64,000 nucleotides of DNA from NCBI RefSeq assembly GCF_900157375.1, contig NZ_LT721901.1, forward strand, positions 4,359,685-4,423,684. Reading direction: 5' to 3'. Of this stretch, positions 25,475-34,397 are shown in pieces. Both the position numbers and the translations under genes were made by a program. The first letter of the stretch is position 1; each line of letters begins with the position of its first letter. The DNA comes from Mycobacterium rhizamassiliense (GTDB lineage: Bacteria > Actinomycetota > Actinomycetes > Mycobacteriales > Mycobacteriaceae). A model generated the notes under the pieces. It was not told where the DNA came from, made no database searches, and saw nothing but the letters and a program-made list of their open reading frames with translations.

Positions 25475-26966
25475 CTAAATTCTCGCCGGTCCACGCGCCG
25501 AACGCAGCCCCAATTATCGCGCCGAAGATGGCGCCTTCTGGCCCGATGAAGGTTCCGGCTAGAGCTCCGCCGGCCGCCGAGCCCGCCCAGCCGCCTCCGA
25601 TGCTTCCGCCGAGTTTGCCCAGAGTTTGGCCTACAGGCGCCCCATTCATCAAATCGTTAGTGGCTAAGCCGACTTCGATGACTGTGCCGCCTGCGTCTAA
25701 CGACTTGCCGATCCGTTCGAAGACCTTTACATCTTGTGGGGTAAACGCGTCAACGGCGTGTCGGCCACCACGTGCAGCTACCGCACCATCGACGCCCGCG
25801 CCCGTGAGAGTAACAATCTGGCCGTCTTGCTTAACCATCTCAGCCCATGGGATCCCCTGCTCAACGCCGCGAGCGACTGCCTTTGCAGCGCTGGGTGACA
25901 TCCCTTGCCACTCTAGTCCTTTGACTGCCTGCTGCATGACGAAGGCGCGAGCGTGTTGTTCGCTGTCGTCGAGCAGTTGCGTCGCCTGATCGGGACTCAT
26001 CTGCGGCCCTCCCAAGATCCCTTGCTCGAGTTTTTTCTGCAATTCGAGCCGCATCTGTGCCCGGGTGCGCGCATCGCCGCCGAGTACTCGATCGGTCGGC
26101 AGTGGGCCGGTGAAGTGTGCCAGGGCGAAATCATCGAGGCGTTCGCTGGCTAGTCGACGGGCATCTAGGCTGGCAGCCGGGTTGGTAGCGATCGCATAGT
26201 CGCGTAAACGTGCTGCAGCATCAGCCTTTTCAGGTGTCATACCACCCGGGCTATCGACTAGCGCCTGATCAAGTTGGCGCTGCTTCGCGTCGTAATTCTT
26301 AACCGCATTTTGGTCGTGCTCGTCGTGGCTGGATTTGCCGTCGTCATCAATTCCCTGGATGGGCGACGGGTCGTACCCGTCGTCGACCCGCAGGCTGGTC
26401 ACCGCCTTCTCGAGGTTATCGGTGTAGCCGTCGCGCAGTGACTCCAGCGTGCCCAAAGTCGATTTGGTGTCGGCGTCTGCGAGGTTTATCAGGTCATTGA
26501 TGCGCTGCTGAATCGCGGCTGTGTCCTCAGGATTGTGCGGGTCATGCAGAAGGTGGCCCAGCGCTCCATCGATATCCTTGAGTTGGGCGTCCAAAGACGA
26601 GATCTGTGTCGCCGAGATGCGTTGCGTTTCGGCTAATTTGGCGGCGATGTTTTCTAGGTCGGTGCCGATCTTGGGCAGCTTGTCGGCCTGCACACCGAGT
26701 GACTGCGTGGCGCGCTGTACCTCGGCTGAGTCGTTGATCGGATGATTGCCGTTTTCCCGATTCCATGACGCCTCAAAGCGATTGCGCGCTTCTTCGAATG
26801 CCTTACTGGACTCTGTGGTACAGCGGCCGGCATTGTGAAACGCCAGCGCCAAGTCGGAAATCTGGTTGGGACGGCCGCGTTGCAGGCTTGTGTCGACCGC
26901 CCACGGGTCACCGCCTGCCGCGGCGATAACTTGACCGATGTCTAGGTTCTCGAGTTGCGGCACCAT
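25443..26966 (-). CDS. Putative secreted effector with helical N-terminus and glycine-zipper C-terminus
   Basis: The first ~190 residues of this 507-residue protein are helical with a WXG100-like pattern (LALAFHNAGRC...AFEEARNRFEASWNREN, DKLPKIGTDLENIAAKLAE). A charged central region follows. The last ~60 residues are a glycine-rich hydrophobic stretch (GGSIGGGWAGSAAGGALAG, GAIFGAIIGAAFGAW) typical of glycine-zipper, membrane-inserting segments. No signal peptide is present. It may correspond to the Rv2079-type family by locus. ESX export and membrane activity are inferences. The ATG lies 15 bases after the 736-residue gene. Confidence 0.6.
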   Translation of the reverse strand: MVPQLENLDIGQVIAAAGGDPWAVDTSLQRGRPNQISDLALAFHNAGRCTTESSKAFEEARNRFEASWNRENGNHPINDSAEVQRATQSLGVQADKLPKIGTDLENIAAKLAETQRISATQISSLDAQLKDIDGALGHLLHDPHNPEDTAAIQQRINDLINLADADTKSTLGTLESLRDGYTDNLEKAVTSLRVDDGYDPSPIQGIDDDGKSSHDEHDQNAVKNYDAKQRQLDQALVDSPGGMTPEKADAAARLRDYAIATNPAASLDARRLASERLDDFALAHFTGPLPTDRVLGGDARTRAQMRLELQKKLEQGILGGPQMSPDQATQLLDDSEQHARAFVMQQAVKGLEWQGMSPSAAKAVARGVEQGIPWAEMVKQDGQIVTLTGAGVDGAVAARGGRHAVDAFTPQDVKVFERIGKSLDAGGTVIEVGLATNDLMNGAPVGQTLGKLGGSIGGGWAGSAAGGALAGTFIGPEGAIFGAIIGAAFGAWTGENLGGTLGGQLDK

Positions 26967-26981
26967 GATTCACCCGTCGCG

Positions 26982-29192
26982 TTAGGGGTTCTGTGTAGCC
27001 GTGCTGTTGCAGGCTTCGAACCACGCGAGATGATAAGTGGCAGTTGACTTATCACCGGCAATCAGCGCGTCGATGGCGGCCAGCAGCTGCCAGTTGCCGA
27101 CGTCATGGGCATCTACGTTATCCGGATAGCTATCCAGGACGCGGGAGCTGATAGCGTCGAGGTGTTGGCGTAGCAGTTCGACTTCCTTGTCCAGGACGCC
27201 CGTACCGCCGGAAGCCGCCTTGGCCAGCGTGTGGGCGAGGCGGGGGAGACCGTCGCGCCACTGAGTGGCTTGGCTTAGCTCCCAACCGAGTTCGTCGATC
27301 TCGGGTACGTGTCGAGGGCGAGGCGACGTCGGGATTGGTTCGTCATCCGGCTCGGGGACATGGTGGATCGGGGTGTAGCTGGCCGCCACGCCGACTTCGC
27401 CGAGCAGCGTCTCCAGGTCGCCGCGTCGCCGTTCCGGCGGCAAAAGTGTGACCGCAGCGGGAAGTTCGATTCCCGGAGGGATCCAGCCGCTGGCCAGATC
27501 GGTTGCCAGCACAGTGGTGTTGTCGGGGCGGTCTCCGGCGGCCCAGGCCAGGCGGGGTTGCTGGCGGGCGACGGCGGATACCAAGCGCTGCAATCTATTC
27601 CGTGCAGTGGCATCAGCCGATGCCGCTCCGGCTACGGCACCGGTGGCGGTGGCCATGACCGACTCGGTTCCTAGGCTTGAGGGCGACGACGGTGGCGGAG
27701 GCGTCGGGACTTGGCGCACAACCGTCGGCGTCCCCGAACTGCCTTGCCCCGCTGAGGGATGGACCGGGGCCGAAGCCGGTGCCATCGAGGACGGCACACT
27801 CGGAGGCGCGGCCGAGATCGTGGGCGTCGGCGCCGCGGGTCGGATATCGGAAGCGTAAGCGGGCAGCCCGCCCGACGGAGCGGACGGTGCGGCCGCAGAG
27901 CCGCCTGAGGTGGCCGGTCCTGACATCATTTGGGGGGCCGGCGCTGCCTCCGAAGCGGACACGTGCGAGACCGGCGCCGGCGCTTCGTATGCCTGGGCGA
28001 CTGCGGGGACACCCGCGCCCGCCATTGGTGTCGTCGCTGGCGACGGCGGAACTTGTGGGTCTGTGGGTGCCATCTGTGCAGGCGGGAGAGCGCCGGCTCC
28101 CGCCGATCCGGCTTGCAGGCCCTTGTCGAAGCTGTGCATCAGTTCGCCCGGGGTTGCGGGCTGGGGCGCGCCCGTCGGCGCGACTGGCGCACCCGTTAGG
28201 CCCGCGGGAGACGTGCTGGATAGGCCCGAGCTGGGCCCGCCGCTCATTGGCGACCCCATCGAGCCACCGCCTGCGTGTGGCAGCGATGGTGCCGACGGCA
28301 GCGCGCTCGCGGTCGGCGCTGGTGCTTTCGGTGCCGGCGGCGCCTGAGGGGGCGGGTTGAGACCAAGACCTGGTGTGACACCCGTACGTGAGTGGTAGCC
28401 AGCAGCGTGGATCTGGGTTCCTGGGGCAGGAGTCGATGCCGCGAGGCCAGATGTGACGCCCGCGGGACCGCCGGCTCCTGTCGGAGAGAGTTGGCCGTCT
28501 GGCGAGAAAGACCCTCCCTCTGGCGAGCCCAACGAGGACTTAAGGCCCCCGGTGAGCCCTGCTGGTGAACTGTTCTTCTCGAGGTCGGTTCGAACTCGGT
28601 CCTCTAGGTTCTTCTGGTCATCGGGCTGTCTAAACATGTGCCCCATGTCGAGACCGTGAGTCTGAGTAAATTGGCGCGCTGATTGTCCGGGTTTGTCCGC
28701 ATTGAGGACCGTCTGCATTGCATCGGACACGTTTCCGGCATACTTTGCGGCAAGAATATTCGCCTGTGCTCTGAACTGTTGAATCGCAGTTACGATCTGC
28801 GGCACTTTCGCTTCGACCGGCTGTTTAGATTCTTCGATTTCTTTGATCTGCTGATTGCCTTCCTTTGCTATATTCGCCAACGAGTGCTGGAGGTTCACCA
28901 TGCTGTCGTAAGCGGTGCCGTATGCAGTTTCTTTGGTCCCGCTCTTGTCGGATATTTCCCTTGCCTGTTTCTCGCCGTCCTGAAAGGCATTGCGCAAGTC
29001 GTCGGCCGTGTGTCCTTGTTGCGGGGCGAGCGGCCCGGTCAGAGCACTGTGCAATATATCCGAAAAGTGCTGGTACGCCGACTTGATTTGGCCCCGATTC
29101 AGCTTGCCCTGCGATAGCGCTGCCAGATCCCCGTCGGACGGCCATAGCGCGCCAACAAGTACGAATGACCACTTACCTTCAGGGAATTCCAT
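26982..29192 (-). CDS. Large Pro/Ala-rich protein related to Rv2082/Rv3899c (DUF5631/DUF5632-type C-terminus)
   Basis: This 736-residue protein starts with a helical ESX-substrate-like domain (about 1-190; LWPSDGDLAALSQGKLNRGQIKSAY...). A long disordered Pro/Ala/Ser/Gly region follows (about 200-510). The C-terminal folded domain of ~220 residues (RNRLQRLVSAVARQQPRLAWAAG, GIELPAAVTLLPPERRRGDLETLL, HVPEIDELGWELSQATQWRDGLPRL) I recognise as the Rv3899c/Rv2082 type, assigned to DUF5631/DUF5632. In M. tuberculosis the Rv3899c paralogue lies near the toxin gene cpnT. The biochemical role is unknown. Confidence 0.7.
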   Translation of the reverse strand: MEFPEGKWSFVLVGALWPSDGDLAALSQGKLNRGQIKSAYQHFSDILHSALTGPLAPQQGHTADDLRNAFQDGEKQAREISDKSGTKETAYGTAYDSMVNLQHSLANIAKEGNQQIKEIEESKQPVEAKVPQIVTAIQQFRAQANILAAKYAGNVSDAMQTVLNADKPGQSARQFTQTHGLDMGHMFRQPDDQKNLEDRVRTDLEKNSSPAGLTGGLKSSLGSPEGGSFSPDGQLSPTGAGGPAGVTSGLAASTPAPGTQIHAAGYHSRTGVTPGLGLNPPPQAPPAPKAPAPTASALPSAPSLPHAGGGSMGSPMSGGPSSGLSSTSPAGLTGAPVAPTGAPQPATPGELMHSFDKGLQAGSAGAGALPPAQMAPTDPQVPPSPATTPMAGAGVPAVAQAYEAPAPVSHVSASEAAPAPQMMSGPATSGGSAAAPSAPSGGLPAYASDIRPAAPTPTISAAPPSVPSSMAPASAPVHPSAGQGSSGTPTVVRQVPTPPPPSSPSSLGTESVMATATGAVAGAASADATARNRLQRLVSAVARQQPRLAWAAGDRPDNTTVLATDLASGWIPPGIELPAAVTLLPPERRRGDLETLLGEVGVAASYTPIHHVPEPDDEPIPTSPRPRHVPEIDELGWELSQATQWRDGLPRLAHTLAKAASGGTGVLDKEVELLRQHLDAISSRVLDSYPDNVDAHDVGNWQLLAAIDALIAGDKSTATYHLAWFEACNSTATQNP

Positions 29193-29255
29193 TTACACAG
29201 CCCGTCGTACAGCGCTTAATCCGAATTCGAATATATACACATACCCATGACTCCA

Positions 29256-29774
29256 TCATTTACACAAACCTTCGATGGCCAGGGTTGTTTCATCGGCGGC
29301 ATGTACGGTTGGTTCCATATCGGAATCGGGCATGCTATTCAGGTAATCGATGGTTAACTCTTGAAAAAGGCCTGTCAGTTTACGGATCGCTGTTGCGATT
29401 TCTTCCGGAGTAGCGGGCTCTGAGGAAAGCACGGTCCGGAGATGCTCGCTGCCCGCTAAGAGCGCTTGTCGGCCGGTGAGTCCATATACCTGTTGGGCGG
29501 TCGGGTCAGCGCCCATGTCCCGACCTGTGCTCGCCTTAATCGCGGTATGCACTTTCTGGTATTCGGCACAGACCTTTTTCTTCGCGTCCGCAATCTGCTG
29601 GGCGGAGTAGGCAGGTGCGGTAGGGGGTTTGGGGATCGCGACGGCGAGCGTGATCAGAAGGCCGATGAGCAAGACGACAAACATAGGCCATTGTCGCCTT
29701 CGGGGAGGCGGACCCGCTGGGGGCCACGGGGGCGGCATATGCGGAGCAGCTGAAGGTGGAGGAAATTCCGACAC
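29256..29774 (-). CDS. Proline-rich single-pass membrane protein
   Basis: This 172-residue protein has a proline-rich N-terminus (~30 residues), one membrane helix (WPMFVVLLIGLLITLAVAI) and an outer helical domain of ~120 residues with two cysteines (KKVCAEYQKVHTAIKAST and IEGLCK at the end). The GTG at 29774 follows AGGA. It lies between the Rv2083/Rv3900c-like and Rv2082/Rv3899c-like genes; Rv3901c, next to those paralogues in M. tuberculosis, is also a small membrane protein. Function is unknown. Confidence 0.65.
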   Translation of the reverse strand: MSEFPPPSAAPHMPPPWPPAGPPPRRRQWPMFVVLLIGLLITLAVAIPKPPTAPAYSAQQIADAKKKVCAEYQKVHTAIKASTGRDMGADPTAQQVYGLTGRQALLAGSEHLRTVLSSEPATPEEIATAIRKLTGLFQELTIDYLNSMPDSDMEPTVHAADETTLAIEGLCK

Positions 29775-29869
29775 TGTCTGATCCTATCGCCTATTGATGC
29801 AAATACGATGAAAGACATTCTTGCGCAAGCAGTCTGGTCTTGAGAAGGTCATCTACGAAGTCCTGCCTT

Positions 29870-30784
29870 TTACCGCGTTGAGTCTGGCTCATCGTCGTCT
29901 CGCTTTTGCTCGGGCAAGAGGATGCGACGACTCGCAATCGGTTTGCCCTCAACACGTTTGACAACTTCAGGCGAGGGCGGCGGTTTGGTGATACGTCCCT
30001 GCACCGGAGCGCCATTCTTGACGGTCGGGGCGACAATCCGCTTGGTTCCCGGCTTGTCATCTTTGTTGGACCCAGCGCCACCGTGCATGCCGCCAGGCGG
30101 CATCATCGGCATTCCGCCCATCCCACCCCTGGGGCCCGCGGAAGGCGTTGCGGCACTGGGCGTTCCTCCCGCGGCGCCGTGGGCGGCAGCGGGCTCGGTA
30201 CCCGCCGACGGGGCGGGAAGCGGACCCAGCATCGCGGTGGGTGTGGTCGCGCCCAATCCACCGCCGAGGCCGCCACCGCCGCCTCCGAGCCCGCCCGCAC
30301 CCTTTGTGGACCCGGCTAATTCGGCCGGAATAGCGCCAGCCGCAGCTCCGCCCGCGCCGTGCTGCATAGCGCCCATGCCTGCCTGCATCGCTTGCATTGC
30401 CTGCTGGGGAAGCTGGCTCAGCGGTTGCATCAAACCGCTCATGGCGCCTGAGAGTCCGCCCAACATTCCCGACAGCATCTGCGGGATCTGCTGCACCATT
30501 TGGGCCATCTGGTCCGGTTGAGCCGCCTTCTGCGCCGATTCCGCCTCGTTGGCAGGGAATTTGGTGAGGGCGTCGCCAGTCTTGGCGTCACGTTGGGCGT
30601 ATCCGCCCTCGGCGGCCGTCATATCGGCCGGATCGCCCGTGTTGGCGGCTAGCCCAAAGATCCTCAGCAGCTGGCTCATGAGGGACTGACCAGTTGCCAG
30701 CTGATCGGGCGTGATGCCGGGAGGCGGCGGCTGCTTGGTGAGTTGCGCGAGCTCGTCGAGAAGTATCTGTAGCTGGCTGGTCAT
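29870..30784 (-). CDS. Ala/Gly/Met-rich protein of the Rv2083/Rv3900c family
   Basis: This 304-residue protein has an N-terminal helical segment (TSQLQILLDELAQLTKQPPPPG), a conserved stretch (GGYAQRDAKTGDALTKFPANEAESA), and a glutamine/methionine-rich helical run (MAQMVQQIPQMLSGMLGGLSGAMSGLMQPLSQLP). A glycine/proline-rich region and a charged tail (RILLPEQKRDDDEPDSTR) complete it. Size and order fit Rv2083 (314) and Rv3900c (311). The ATG at 30784 follows GGGAGAA. It is the first gene of the minus-strand cluster, back to back with the toxin gene. Function is unknown. Confidence 0.65.
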   Translation of the reverse strand: MTSQLQILLDELAQLTKQPPPPGITPDQLATGQSLMSQLLRIFGLAANTGDPADMTAAEGGYAQRDAKTGDALTKFPANEAESAQKAAQPDQMAQMVQQIPQMLSGMLGGLSGAMSGLMQPLSQLPQQAMQAMQAGMGAMQHGAGGAAAGAIPAELAGSTKGAGGLGGGGGGLGGGLGATTPTAMLGPLPAPSAGTEPAAAHGAAGGTPSAATPSAGPRGGMGGMPMMPPGGMHGGAGSNKDDKPGTKRIVAPTVKNGAPVQGRITKPPPSPEVVKRVEGKPIASRRILLPEQKRDDDEPDSTR

Positions 30785-31110
30785 GGCGTTCTCCCGCGGA
30801 CCGGTGCCTGGACCTGGTTGGCTTCCCAACTCAGCAAGCAGGTGCCGACCAACATCTCATCCTTCCGTGCCATCGAGACCCCGATATGAGCGCGGGCGCC
30901 AATGCGACTCGTATTCCCTAATGCTGCAGGTCTGAACCACACAATGCACCCCCGTGCGCCTTGATGGCGAGGCTAATCACGGTATGAATTCCGGTCAATT
31001 CACCGCGGAGTTGTACCAGCGAGTTGTCGCGAGAGCCCACTACGCCTGGCGTTGTGCCGCGATCCGGGGGTGAATAGCGCCAGCGTGCGGTGTGGACGAA
31101 AATTCCGCCC
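30785..31110. promoter_or_regulatory. Divergent intergenic region between the accessory cluster and the toxin gene
   Basis: These 326 bases separate two outward-facing transcription units and should contain both promoters. They are somewhat richer in A+T than the flanking genes. I see no convincing sigma-factor consensus or palindrome. An in-frame GTG at 31090 could extend the toxin by seven codons. Confidence 0.35.
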
Positions 31111-33600
31111 GTGACCGTCCTCGCCGTCGACCCGGAGGCGCTTTACGCCGCTGGCAGCGCCGTGGTTGCGGTGGGCGAGGGGCTGGGCGCGGCGATGGCC
31201 GTGTTGACGGCCGGATTCGGCGCCAACACGGGATCAGACATCGCCGGCGAGCTGTTCGGGTTGGGTTATCAATCCGCGGCGGAGTCCTTACTCAAGTCGG
31301 CGACGGCGGCGGTCAACGCATGCCAACAGATCGGCGCCCTGATCCAACAAGGCGCCTCGAACTATTCGATCGCCGAAGCGGCCTCGAATCTGGGCGGCGG
31401 TGCTGGCGTGCTGCAGCCGCCGGCCGCGCCGACAAAAGTCGCGGCTCCCCGGCCTCCGGGCACGCTCGGCCCGGGAGAGCCGCCGCCGCCGCTTTGGGCT
31501 GTGGTGCAGCCCTTGGTGGACAGCCTCTGGCCCGACGGCGACGTAGCGGGACTACATGCGGCCGCGGGGTGTTGGCGGACGTTCGCGTCGGCGGTAGGTG
31601 GGATGAGCGGCGCCCTGAGCGGTCCGGGGACGCTGATCGGCACTCAGCAGATGCCCGAACGCTTCCTGATAATCCAGGTTTTGACTCAGATGGAAGTTGC
31701 CGTAGCCACATTGAGCGGGCAATGCGACAAGATGGCCGCCCTCCTGGACAGTTTCGCCAAGGAGGTGGGCCAGGCTCAACACGACATCCGAGATCTGTTG
31801 CAACGCTTGGGCTCACTGACCGACCTCTGGCACGACGTGGAGTTGATCTTGGACGGTGATGCTCTCGACGAGATCAGGAAGATCGCGCAGGACGTCAATG
31901 CTGTGTTACACGAATTGGGTCGGCAGGCAAGGGCTTTCGAGCAGGGCATCAAGCTGCTGATGCATGTCGCCGACGGCTTAGTCGTTGACCTGGAGAAGTT
32001 CATGCGCGGCCAGTTCAAGAATTTTCTGGGCGACGTCGTAGGCAACAAGGTCGCAAACGATTTCGACTTTGCGGCCAACGTGATCGAGGGACTTGGCAAG
32101 GGAGTCGTCCAGGCGACCCTGGGCATGGTGGACCTCGGTCCGGGGTGGATCTTTCTCGATCCCAAGGGTGCTGAGACCACCTGGAAGTCCACTTTGGAGA
32201 GCCAGTTCAAAGCGAGCGCGGTTAACCAAATTCTGCATCCCAAGGAGGGTGTGCAGGCCAACGCGCAAATGTGGAAATCGCTTTTGCACCTGGATGATTG
32301 GAGCGGGGATCGGCCGGGGCTGGGGCTTGGAGAAAACATCGCCGATGGTCTGATGCTTATGCTTCCTGGCGTCGGTGAAGTGGGAGCCGGCGCTGAGGCC
32401 GGGTCGGCGGCCGCGCGTGGTGCTGAAGAAGCGGGCGAAGCCGCGGGCGCGGCGGGCCGTGTTGGAAAGATTGCGACGAGTAGCCGCGCCTTGGGTGATA
32501 TCAGCAACGTCGGCACCAACCTCACCAAAGACCTCGACAACCTCAAACTGGATGCGTCCAAGGCGGACATTCCTGCCGCAGGTCGACCGATGCCCGCCCC
32601 GCCGACCGAGGTTCCGGGAGCGCCAGCGCCGCGACCCGTCGAGTCCGCACCGCCCGGGACGCCTTCGCCTCACTCGCCGACCGCGCCGGGCGGAGCCGGC
32701 CCGGGACGACCTGGGGCGCCAGGTGCTCCGCACGATGCGCCTACACCCGGGGCGGGTGGTGGTCCGCGTGAGCCAATGTCAGTGCCCGCTAGCCCCAGTG
32801 AGCAATTGCTATCCCACACTCCACAGCTCGCGGAGCCAGCACCCGCTCGCGTCCCAGGGTCGACCAACGACTCTCCGGCTGAAGTAGTGCCGGCCCCCAC
32901 ACAGGCACCCGCACTCGCATCTTCGGCACCCCAATCGTCGACTCCACATTTCACGTCGCCCAGCGCGTCTCCGCCAGAGTTTTCGCACCCAGGTGGTGAT
33001 GGCTGGCACGGACCCGGTGACGGTGGCCCTTCGAGCGCTTATCAACACGAACCCGGATTGTCCGGTTCGGACGATCTAAATGGGGCTCCCGGACGCAATC
33101 CGTCGGACGTGGGCCCACATGAACCTCCGCATCGTGAAGGAGAGCAGGCGGACGAAGCTGCTGTCGATGATCTAGGCGGCCCTGACAGGTCGAGGCATGC
33201 CATAAGTGGGCATGGCGCGTACGACCCAGCCCGCGGCGACATAAGCGTGCCACCGGGCACAACCATCACGGTCTATGCGGAGCACGGATCGAGCATTAGT
33301 GATGCACTCGGCAATTTGATCGAAACCGGTGGCGATACGTCGGGGGTGTATTCGAAGACGTTCGCGTCGGGTGAATCGATGCCGAACTACACGATCTATC
33401 CGCCAGATGGTCTTAATATTATGGGTGGACCGCAAACAGTTCTTTCGCCAACACATTTGAGTGATCTTTTAGCAGAGGATATGGGACCCGTTGATCTCGC
33501 CGTATGTACGTACGACCCGACCTGCCCGACGGGTAAGGTATATGATGTTGACGGTATATTTGACGAATGGACGGGAATCTTTAAGGCCTATGAAAGGTAG
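31111..33600 (+). CDS. CpnT-like polymorphic toxin with a non-TNT C-terminal domain
   Basis: The start of this 829-residue protein (LAVDPEALYAAGSAVVAVGEGLG, residues 4-26) aligns with the start of M. tuberculosis CpnT (LAVDPAALDSAG...); this fixes the GTG at 31111. The helical N-terminal domain (about 1-450) keeps CpnT landmarks: NYSIAEA, LWPDGD, AAAGCWRTFASAVGG, DDWSGDRPGLGLGENIADGLMLMLPG. A proline-rich linker (about 490-690) leads to a distinct C-terminal domain (~130 residues) with HAISGHGAYDP, PPGTTITVYAEHG, SDALGNLIETG, YTIYPPDGLNIMGG and AVCTYDP. This is not the NADase TNT domain; it resembles the putative adhesin Stv domain found at toxin C-termini. Export by an ESX system is inferred. 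Confidence 0.75.
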   Translation: MTVLAVDPEALYAAGSAVVAVGEGLGAAMAVLTAGFGANTGSDIAGELFGLGYQSAAESLLKSATAAVNACQQIGALIQQGASNYSIAEAASNLGGGAGVLQPPAAPTKVAAPRPPGTLGPGEPPPPLWAVVQPLVDSLWPDGDVAGLHAAAGCWRTFASAVGGMSGALSGPGTLIGTQQMPERFLIIQVLTQMEVAVATLSGQCDKMAALLDSFAKEVGQAQHDIRDLLQRLGSLTDLWHDVELILDGDALDEIRKIAQDVNAVLHELGRQARAFEQGIKLLMHVADGLVVDLEKFMRGQFKNFLGDVVGNKVANDFDFAANVIEGLGKGVVQATLGMVDLGPGWIFLDPKGAETTWKSTLESQFKASAVNQILHPKEGVQANAQMWKSLLHLDDWSGDRPGLGLGENIADGLMLMLPGVGEVGAGAEAGSAAARGAEEAGEAAGAAGRVGKIATSSRALGDISNVGTNLTKDLDNLKLDASKADIPAAGRPMPAPPTEVPGAPAPRPVESAPPGTPSPHSPTAPGGAGPGRPGAPGAPHDAPTPGAGGGPREPMSVPASPSEQLLSHTPQLAEPAPARVPGSTNDSPAEVVPAPTQAPALASSAPQSSTPHFTSPSASPPEFSHPGGDGWHGPGDGGPSSAYQHEPGLSGSDDLNGAPGRNPSDVGPHEPPHREGEQADEAAVDDLGGPDRSRHAISGHGAYDPARGDISVPPGTTITVYAEHGSSISDALGNLIETGGDTSGVYSKTFASGESMPNYTIYPPDGLNIMGGPQTVLSPTHLSDLLAEDMGPVDLAVCTYDPTCPTGKVYDVDGIFDEWTGIFKAYER

Positions 33601-33605
33601 CTATT

Positions 33606-34397
33606 TTGACGCCGAATAGCGCTGAAATCGAGGAACTCGTGCGTATCGCAGCCGAAGAGGCGGATCCTGCTGCGAACAAACGCTTGTTCCGAGCTCTTCG
33701 TAGCGTTGAAGTATTCTTCCCCATGGAAACCGGACAGCACGCAAGCGGAGGGAAAAAAGCTACTCCGTTGCTCCGCCTGCCCGACGGTACGCGTGCCATG
33801 ATGCTGTACACGTCAAAGTCTCATCCGGATCTGCCGGGTCGGTTCGGTGGGGGAAGTTTCCGCGACGCGCTCGCAGCAGCACTGAAAATGCCGGTGCTCG
33901 ATTGGGTAATTGTGTCTAACCGGGCTTCGCAGTGGGTTGCTGTCGGAAAGAGTCAGATCCCAGCCGTTCTAGACGATCTTCGGTCGGGCGAGCACGCGGC
34001 GAGCAGTTCTTTCAGCTCGTCTGAAAGTCGCCCGGCAGACCAGAGTCTTGAGGCGCTCATCACGCGCGCCGTACACAGTGAGCCGGAACAACTATCACCC
34101 GCTATACCGTCTCTGCTTCAGGGGCGCGAGCTCTACCTAGAGTTGAACGCGGAGAAGGTTGGCGATGCGGGCCAACCGGTTATGAAGACAATTTCGGTCG
34201 AGCACATGGCTAATGTCATTCGCGCATACCTCACCCGGAGCCGACCCGGAATCGCGTATGGCGGTATTACCTGGGAAGCCTTGAAGGAAATGGTAAATAA
34301 CGAGGCTCAAATCCAGGGAGTACAGCTCATAAACGATTCTGACGACTGGGTTATCTTCGACCGTGAATCGCTGGGTTGCAGTGATTCGAATGAGTAA
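33606..34397 (+). CDS. SseB-like two-domain protein, candidate immunity protein
   Basis: This 263-residue protein starts at a TTG five bases after the toxin stop, with AAAGG upstream, so translation is probably coupled. Residues about 20-115 match the SseB N-terminal domain (RLFRALRSVEVFFPMETG, TPLLRLPDGTRAMMLYTSKSHPD, LPVLDW-type MPVLDWVIVSN...WVAVGKSQI). A degenerate second copy follows (about 155-258; LLQGRELYLELNAEKV...VQLINDSDDWVIFDRES). The position equals that of the antitoxin gene ift after cpnT. I infer that it neutralises the toxin. Its bases are visibly less GC-rich than the flanking housekeeping genes. Confidence 0.65.
   Translation: MTPNSAEIEELVRIAAEEADPAANKRLFRALRSVEVFFPMETGQHASGGKKATPLLRLPDGTRAMMLYTSKSHPDLPGRFGGGSFRDALAAALKMPVLDWVIVSNRASQWVAVGKSQIPAVLDDLRSGEHAASSSFSSSESRPADQSLEALITRAVHSEPEQLSPAIPSLLQGRELYLELNAEKVGDAGQPVMKTISVEHMANVIRAYLTRSRPGIAYGGITWEALKEMVNNEAQIQGVQLINDSDDWVIFDRESLGCSDSNE

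Noticed and set aside
29791..30081. Minus-strand ORF overlapping the end of the Rv2083-like gene
   Set aside because: It is mostly a frame-shifted copy of the overlapping gene; only the last ~33 codons are unique, with no ribosome site or similarity.
24345..30784. The accessory cluster as a prophage or transposon
   Set aside because: No integrase, transposase, terminal repeats or tRNA attachment site is visible; the genes belong to mycobacterial chromosomal families.
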